64,000 bases of DNA from Kribbella monticola. Its GTDB lineage: Bacteria > Actinomycetota > Actinomycetes > Propionibacteriales > Kribbellaceae. The DNA is taken from positions 186,001 to 250,000 of the forward strand of contig NZ_QFXK01000035.1 in the NCBI RefSeq assembly GCF_003261635.1, given 5' to 3'. The stretch's first letter is position 1. Every line of letters begins with the position of its first letter. Shown piece by piece: positions 59,446 through 64,000 of this stretch. Under the pieces are notes generated by a model, which was given only the letters and a program-made list of their open reading frames with translations, was not told the origin of the DNA and ran no database searches. Position numbers and translations under genes: made by a program.

Positions 59446-62418
59446 GTGGACGGGACTGTGACGGCGTTGGTGGCTTCCTACGCGCCGGACGCGGGCGCGG
59501 TCACCGCACCCGCGTACGTGCGGCTGGCAGAACTGGCCGACGCCCTCCCGGACCGAAGGCTCGTACTACGCAACGCCGCCTGGCCGGTCGTGTTGTTCGA
59601 CGACCCCACCGCCGCTGTCGCCGCAGCTCGCGTACTGCGTGAGCAGGCAGCCGCGATTCCCGCGGGGCAACTGCTCCGGATCGCCGTACACACCGGCGTA
59701 GCGCAGCAGGCAGCGGTCCGCCATGCCGAGCAGGTGAACGAGGTCGCCAATCCCGGCCAGACCCTGTTGACCTCGCTCGCTGCCGAAGCCGTTGACGATC
59801 CGGTCGATCTCGGCGTCCACCGGCTTCGGGATCTCGGCGCCGGCGAGCGGTTGTTCGCGTTGCCGGAGGGTGGACTGGAGGCACCTCGCTCGCTGGCGCG
59901 AACGGCCAACAACCTGCCGGTGATGTTCACTTCTTTCGTCGGACGCCGGGCCGAGCTGGGGGCGATCACGACGCAACTGGCGTCAAGCCGGTTGATGACC
60001 TTGAGCGGTCCGGGTGGGACCGGCAAGACCCGGCTGGCGGCTCAGGTCGCAGCCGGATCGGCGCAACGGTGGCCCGACGGGGTGTGGTGGATCGACCTCG
60101 CGGCGGTGACCGACGGCGGGTTGCTGCCCGAGTTGGTGGCCTCGACCATCGGCGTACCGGTCGGTGATGTTCGCTTGCTGGCCGGGCAGTTGCGGGAGCG
60201 GAAACTCCTGCTCTGCTTGGACAATTGCGAGCATCTACTCGATCCGGTCGCTGAGCTCGTGATCGCCCTGCAGAGCTCGTGTCCGGAGATCACTGTACTG
60301 ACGACGAGCCGGGAGCCGCTGGACATTCCAGGTGAAGTCGTACGCCGGGTGCCGCCGCTGACGGTCAGTGAAGGGCCGGAGCTGTTCGCCGAGCGGGCCG
60401 GCGATGCATTCGTCGCGGACGAGGTGGACGCCGAGGCGATCTGGTCGATCTGCCGCCGGCTGGACGGGATCCCGCTGGCGATCGAGTTGGCGGCTTCCTG
60501 GCTCCGGACATTGACGCCGCGGCAGATCGAGGCGGGGCTGGACGACCGCTTCGGACTGCTGGTGCGGAACACGCGTGGGGTCGCGGCCCGGCAGCAGACG
60601 CTGGCGGCGTCGATCGACTGGAGCTACGACCTGCTTGACGATTCCGAGCGAAAGGTCTTCCGGCGGCTCGCGGTGTTCTCGGGTGGGTTCACGTTGGCTG
60701 CGACGCAGGCCGTCTGCGATGACCCCGCAGTACTGGAGACGCTCGGGCGGTTGGTGGACAAGTCGCTGGTGGTGGCAGAGGAGGAGCGGTACCGGCTGCT
60801 GGAAACGATCCGCGAGTACGCCGGTACGCGGCTGGCCGAGAGTGGTGAGCTGGAGCAGGTGCGCGATCTCCACCTGGACTACTTCCTGCACGTCGCCGAG
60901 GCGGCCGAGCCGCTGCTCGACGAGAACCGGGACGCCTGGCGTGCCGTGATCGAACCGGATCGCGACAACTACCGCGCCGCCTTGGAACACGGGCTCGCCG
61001 ACGACGGGGGGACCGAACAGGGGAGACGATTGGCCGCGGCTCTGCCGTGGTTGTGGAATCTCGGGGCCACCGGACCGGAAGGCATCGGGTACCTGCGGCG
61101 GGCGATCGGCTCCGCGCCGGACGACAGATCGTTGCTGCAGGCAAGATTGTTGTACGGGTATGCGACGGTGGCCGACACGGCCAGCCCGTTCGAGTTCGAC
61201 GCCGCCGAGCGCGGACTCGAGCTCGCCACCGAGCTCGGCGACGACCGGCTCCGCGCGCGCTGCCTCGTGATGGTTGCTGTGGGCAAGATCTTCACCGACC
61301 TTCAACAGGCCTGGGACTACGCCGGAGAGGGCGCTCAGCTGGCCGAGTCGATCGGCGACGACAGCGCGCGGGACGCCAACCTCGCGCTGCGGTGTCAGCT
61401 GCTGGTGATGTGGGATCGCCACGAAGAGGCACGCCCGCTGCTGGAACTTGCCGCGGCCGGCCTGCTGGCGCGAGGCGAGCGCGGAATCGCGGCCAGCGTG
61501 CTCACCCTGCTCTCGGGTAGCCAGGCGGCGACCGGCGAACTGCTGCCCGCGATCGCCACCGCCGAGCAGACCTTGGCGGTCGCCGAACCGCTCGGAGACT
61601 TTCATCGGGTCGGGATGGCGCGAGCCCAGCTGGCGATGCTGCTTGGCAGGAGCGGGCGGATCGACGCAGGCTTGGCGTTGCTCGAGCCGTTCGTGCGGCT
61701 GGTTGCGGAGGCCGGCGCGGTGGTGCCCGGCCTGAGGTATGCGATGGGCGAGCTGCAGTTGTGCGCCGGTGAGTTCGAGTCGGCGATCGGCTGGCTACGG
61801 CAGGACACCCCGACCGAGGGGCCGATCGCCGAGACCTACGTCCCCGCGATGATGCTTCCCGCGCTCGGGACGGCGCTGCGTGGCGCCGGTCGCGCCGAGG
61901 AATCGGCGGCCGTCCTCGACCGCGCGGTGCGGCTCAGTCGGCGTTTCACCCTGCCGCGCCCGTTGGCGGACGCACTGGAGCAGCAGGGCTACCTGGCGAT
62001 GGAGGCCGACCCGGACAAGGCGGCCGACCTCTTCCACGAGGCGCTGACCCTCCGCGTCGACCACGGCCTACGCCTCTACTGGCCGGACAGCCTGAAGGCG
62101 CTGACCGCGTTGGCCGAGCACACCAACCGCCCACTCGACACCACCCGCCTGGCCGAACTGAGCCTCGACGAAGCGGTCGCCTACGTACGCCGTACGCGTG
62201 GCTCCCGCGGCCGCCCGTCCACCGGCTGGGCCAGTCTCACCCCGACCGAACGCGAGGTGGTCGCGCTGGCCGTCGAAGGCCTCAGCAACCCCGAGATCAG
62301 CGCCCGGCTCTACATGAGCCGTGGCACCGTCAAGACCCACCTCGCGCACGTCTACGCCAAGCTCAACGTCGCCAATCGCACCGAACTGGCCGCCCTCGCC
62401 GCGACCCGCCCGGACTAG
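59446..62418 (+). CDS. Large LuxR ATPase regulator with degenerate cyclase-like N-terminus
   Basis: A 990-residue protein. The first 150 residues look like the second part of a class III nucleotide cyclase (RIAVHTGVAQQAAVR, NEVANPGQTLLTS, RLRDLGAGERLFAL), but the metal-binding aspartates of the cyclase are absent (the start reads TVTALVASYAPD rather than an LFTD motif). The NB-ARC-like ATPase follows with P-loop GPGGTGKT (188-195) and Walker B LLLCLDNCEH. TPR-like helices and a LuxR HTH (LTPTEREVVALAVEGLSNPE, about 925-985) end it. GTG 59446. It probably senses an unknown signal and activates transcription. Confidence 0.88.
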   Translation: MDGTVTALVASYAPDAGAVTAPAYVRLAELADALPDRRLVLRNAAWPVVLFDDPTAAVAAARVLREQAAAIPAGQLLRIAVHTGVAQQAAVRHAEQVNEVANPGQTLLTSLAAEAVDDPVDLGVHRLRDLGAGERLFALPEGGLEAPRSLARTANNLPVMFTSFVGRRAELGAITTQLASSRLMTLSGPGGTGKTRLAAQVAAGSAQRWPDGVWWIDLAAVTDGGLLPELVASTIGVPVGDVRLLAGQLRERKLLLCLDNCEHLLDPVAELVIALQSSCPEITVLTTSREPLDIPGEVVRRVPPLTVSEGPELFAERAGDAFVADEVDAEAIWSICRRLDGIPLAIELAASWLRTLTPRQIEAGLDDRFGLLVRNTRGVAARQQTLAASIDWSYDLLDDSERKVFRRLAVFSGGFTLAATQAVCDDPAVLETLGRLVDKSLVVAEEERYRLLETIREYAGTRLAESGELEQVRDLHLDYFLHVAEAAEPLLDENRDAWRAVIEPDRDNYRAALEHGLADDGGTEQGRRLAAALPWLWNLGATGPEGIGYLRRAIGSAPDDRSLLQARLLYGYATVADTASPFEFDAAERGLELATELGDDRLRARCLVMVAVGKIFTDLQQAWDYAGEGAQLAESIGDDSARDANLALRCQLLVMWDRHEEARPLLELAAAGLLARGERGIAASVLTLLSGSQAATGELLPAIATAEQTLAVAEPLGDFHRVGMARAQLAMLLGRSGRIDAGLALLEPFVRLVAEAGAVVPGLRYAMGELQLCAGEFESAIGWLRQDTPTEGPIAETYVPAMMLPALGTALRGAGRAEESAAVLDRAVRLSRRFTLPRPLADALEQQGYLAMEADPDKAADLFHEALTLRVDHGLRLYWPDSLKALTALAEHTNRPLDTTRLAELSLDEAVAYVRRTRGSRGRPSTGWASLTPTEREVVALAVEGLSNPEISARLYMSRGTVKTHLAHVYAKLNVANRTELAALAATRPD

Positions 62419-62456
62419 CCGCCCGGGCCGGCGCGTGTGCGACCACCCGGACTAGC
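62401..62456. repeat. Short direct repeat over two convergent stop codons
   Basis: GCGACCCGCCCGGACTAGC (62401-62419) and GCGACCACCCGGACTAGC (62439-62456) are near-identical copies offset by 38 bases. The first contains the TAG of the LuxR gene and the second the stop of the MMPL gene on the other strand (CTA at 62452-62454). Confidence 0.6.
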
Positions 62457-64000
62457 TGGGCTGGTCGGCCTTGGCGAGTTTGCTCGGCCACCAGATGTTC
62501 CGGCCGATGTCGTGGGACAGAGCCGGGACCAGCAGCGACCGGACGATGGTGGTGTCGAGCAGGACGCCGAAGCCGACCATGAACGCGATCTGCGCGAGGA
62601 AGAGGATCGGTACGACGCCGAGCGCGGAGAAGGTGGCCGCCAGGACGACCCCGGCGGAGGTGATCACGCCGCCGGTGACGGCCAGGCCGGTCAGGATGCC
62701 CGGCCGGGTGCCCTGTTCGATCGACTCCTCCCGGACCCGGGTCATCAGGAAGATCGAGTAGTCGATGCCCAGGGCAACCAGGAAGACGAACGCGTAGAGC
62801 GGGATCGACGCGTCGGCGCCGGGGAAGTCGAAGACGTGGTTGAAGACCAGCGCGCTGATCCCCACGGTCGCGCCGAACGAGAGCACGTTGCAGACCACCA
62901 GCAGGATCGCCGCGACGACCGAGCGCAGCAGCAGCATCAAGACGACGAAGATCACCGCGAGGATGGCCGGGATGATCACCTTGAGGTCGCGGTTGCTCGC
63001 GTCCATCACGTCGAGGTTGATCGCGGTGTTGCCGCCGACCAGGACGTCCGGGCTGACCTGGTCCAGCTCGGTGCGCAGGTGCTTGACCACCTTGGTCGCC
63101 TCGGGGGAGTCGGCCGCGACCTTGAGGGTCGCCTGCACGAGCACTTTGCCTTCGACGATCTTCGGTGGGACGCCCGGTGCGGTCGAGGCGGACGCGGACG
63201 CGACCCCGTCGACCTTCATCGCGGTCTGGACGACCCGGGCGGCCTGGTCCTCGGTGGTGAGGATCTGCACCGGCGTGCCGGAGCCGGCGTCGAAGTGCTT
63301 GGCCAGCTCCTCCTGGCCGGTGACGGACTCGACCTTGTTCAGGAACAGGTCCTCCTGGGAGATGCCGTGCGCCTTGAAGGTCGGCAGGAAGGCGCCGCAG
63401 GCGATCAGGGCGAGAGCGGAGACAGCCCACACCTTGCGCGGGCTGCGGCCGACCAGGCCGGAGACGCGGCCCCACAGCTTGCGGCCGCCGACCTGGTCCT
63501 TGGCATGCACGTGGTCGACGCGGGGGATGGCCGGCCAGAAGATCCGGCGGCCGAAGGCGAGCAGGATCGCGGGCAGGAACGTCATCGCAGAGACCAGGGC
63601 GCCGGCGATGCCGATGGCCCCCACCGGGCCGAGGCCCTTGGTGCTGCCGAGCTGGGACAACAGCAGGCAGAGCAGGCCGAGGATCACGGTGGCCGCGCTG
63701 GCGGCGATCGGCTCGATCGAGGCCCGCCAGGCGACGCGCATCGCTTCGTACTTGCTCTCGTAGTCGTGCAGTTCTTCCTTGTACCGCGAGACCAGCAGCA
63801 GCGAGTAGTCGGTGGCGGCGCCGACCACGAGGATGAACAGGATGCCCTGACTCTGGCCGTTCAGCTCGATCACGTTGTTCTTGGCCAGTGGATAGACCAC
63901 CGACGCCGCGAGCGCGAGCCCGAAGACCGCGGTCAGCAGGACGGCGATCGGCAGCACCGGGCTGCGGTAGACGATCAGCAGGATCACGAACACGACGGCC
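62452..64000 (-). CDS. MMPL/RND-family transporter (partial, N-terminus outside window)
   Basis: About 516 codons of an MMPL transporter are visible; the start lies beyond base 64000. Two half-repeats each carry the proton-relay Asp-Tyr pair, GAATDYSLLL in the first and ALGIDYSIFL in the second. A large extracytoplasmic loop separates them, and a charged C-terminus ends KLAKADQPS. Such proteins export lipids or hydrophobic compounds to the envelope. An ATG at 63993 is internal. Confidence 0.9.
   Translation of the reverse strand, partial: AVVFVILLIVYRSPVLPIAVLLTAVFGLALAASVVYPLAKNNVIELNGQSQGILFILVVGAATDYSLLLVSRYKEELHDYESKYEAMRVAWRASIEPIAASAATVILGLLCLLLSQLGSTKGLGPVGAIGIAGALVSAMTFLPAILLAFGRRIFWPAIPRVDHVHAKDQVGGRKLWGRVSGLVGRSPRKVWAVSALALIACGAFLPTFKAHGISQEDLFLNKVESVTGQEELAKHFDAGSGTPVQILTTEDQAARVVQTAMKVDGVASASASTAPGVPPKIVEGKVLVQATLKVAADSPEATKVVKHLRTELDQVSPDVLVGGNTAINLDVMDASNRDLKVIIPAILAVIFVVLMLLLRSVVAAILLVVCNVLSFGATVGISALVFNHVFDFPGADASIPLYAFVFLVALGIDYSIFLMTRVREESIEQGTRPGILTGLAVTGGVITSAGVVLAATFSALGVVPILFLAQIAFMVGFGVLLDTTIVRSLLVPALSHDIGRNIWWPSKLAKADQPS

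Overview
The window is high-GC DNA with dense genes, many GTG starts, short intergenic gaps, ATGA/GTGA start-stop overlaps and actinobacterial families (YpfJ-type peptidase, LGFP-repeat amidase, biotin carboxylase/BCCP fusion, several two-component systems of the HisKA_3/LuxR type). It is a chromosomal segment of a filamentous-type actinobacterium; Nocardioidaceae, perhaps Kribbella, is a guess from gene content and codon style, not something the sequence proves. No rRNA, tRNA, CRISPR array, transposase or prophage gene is visible, and no stretch over 300 bases lacks a gene; the longest gaps (about 200 to 235 bases) hold promoters or terminators.

Layout. 1-4330: nucleoside ABC transporter (ATPase tail, two permeases) followed by cdd and deoA. 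4376-8106: lipoprotein, LysR regulator/DMT exporter pair, uridine-kinase-like protein, small membrane protein. 8314-15518: a polyol operon (binding protein, two permeases, mannitol-dehydrogenase-family oxidoreductase, SorC regulator, xylulokinase). 15541-20704: MarR/SRPBCC pair, TauE exporter and divergent LysR, YkvA-like protein, Ser/Thr kinase divergent from an ECF-type sigma factor. 20878-24425: two-component system, secreted protein, S66 peptidase. 24505-27767: a deoC, aldehyde dehydrogenase, half-length aldehyde dehydrogenase operon. 27871-33937: phosphotransferase, TetR/FAD monooxygenase pair, PH-like membrane protein with a coupled Tat-type esterase, YpfJ-type metallopeptidase, small protein. 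34053-37593: phosphosugar mutase, gamma-glutamylcyclotransferase-like protein, NAD(P)H-quinone dehydrogenase-like flavoprotein. 37632-41700: two tandem GT87 glycosyltransferases and a TetR/aldo-keto reductase pair. 41801-46927: Gly/Asp-rich membrane protein, amidase-SpoIID pair, GH76. 46988-54208: cyclophilin, acyl-CoA carboxylase alpha chain, Lrp regulator with tandem SMP-30 lactonases, large secreted protein. 54274-64000: Nramp-like transporter, membrane protein, a second two-component system, a giant LuxR ATPase, and an MMPL transporter cut by the window edge.

How genes work together. The transporter, cdd, deoA, phosphosugar mutase, deoC and aldehyde dehydrogenases form a plausible scattered nucleoside salvage route: deoxynucleoside uptake, deamination, phosphorolysis to deoxyribose-1-phosphate, mutase to deoxyribose-5-phosphate, aldol cleavage and acetaldehyde oxidation. 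The polyol operon looks like uptake, oxidation to a ketose and phosphorylation, best fitted by D-arabitol, and it lacks its own ATPase. Several regulator genes sit next to clear palindromes that are likely operators (MarR 16408-16447, LysR 17640-17668, TetR 29522-29544, TetR 40589-40628), and the GH76 promoter carries a perfect LacI-like palindrome.

The most unusual items are the split, ALDH16-like dehydrogenase pair, a palindromic repeat present twice and coding for the N-terminus of Cdd, a likely CTG start on a Tat-type esterase, the operator array before GH76, a degenerate cyclase domain in the large LuxR protein, and an Nramp homologue lacking the metal-binding motifs. No wholly new system (defence, retron, etc.) was found.
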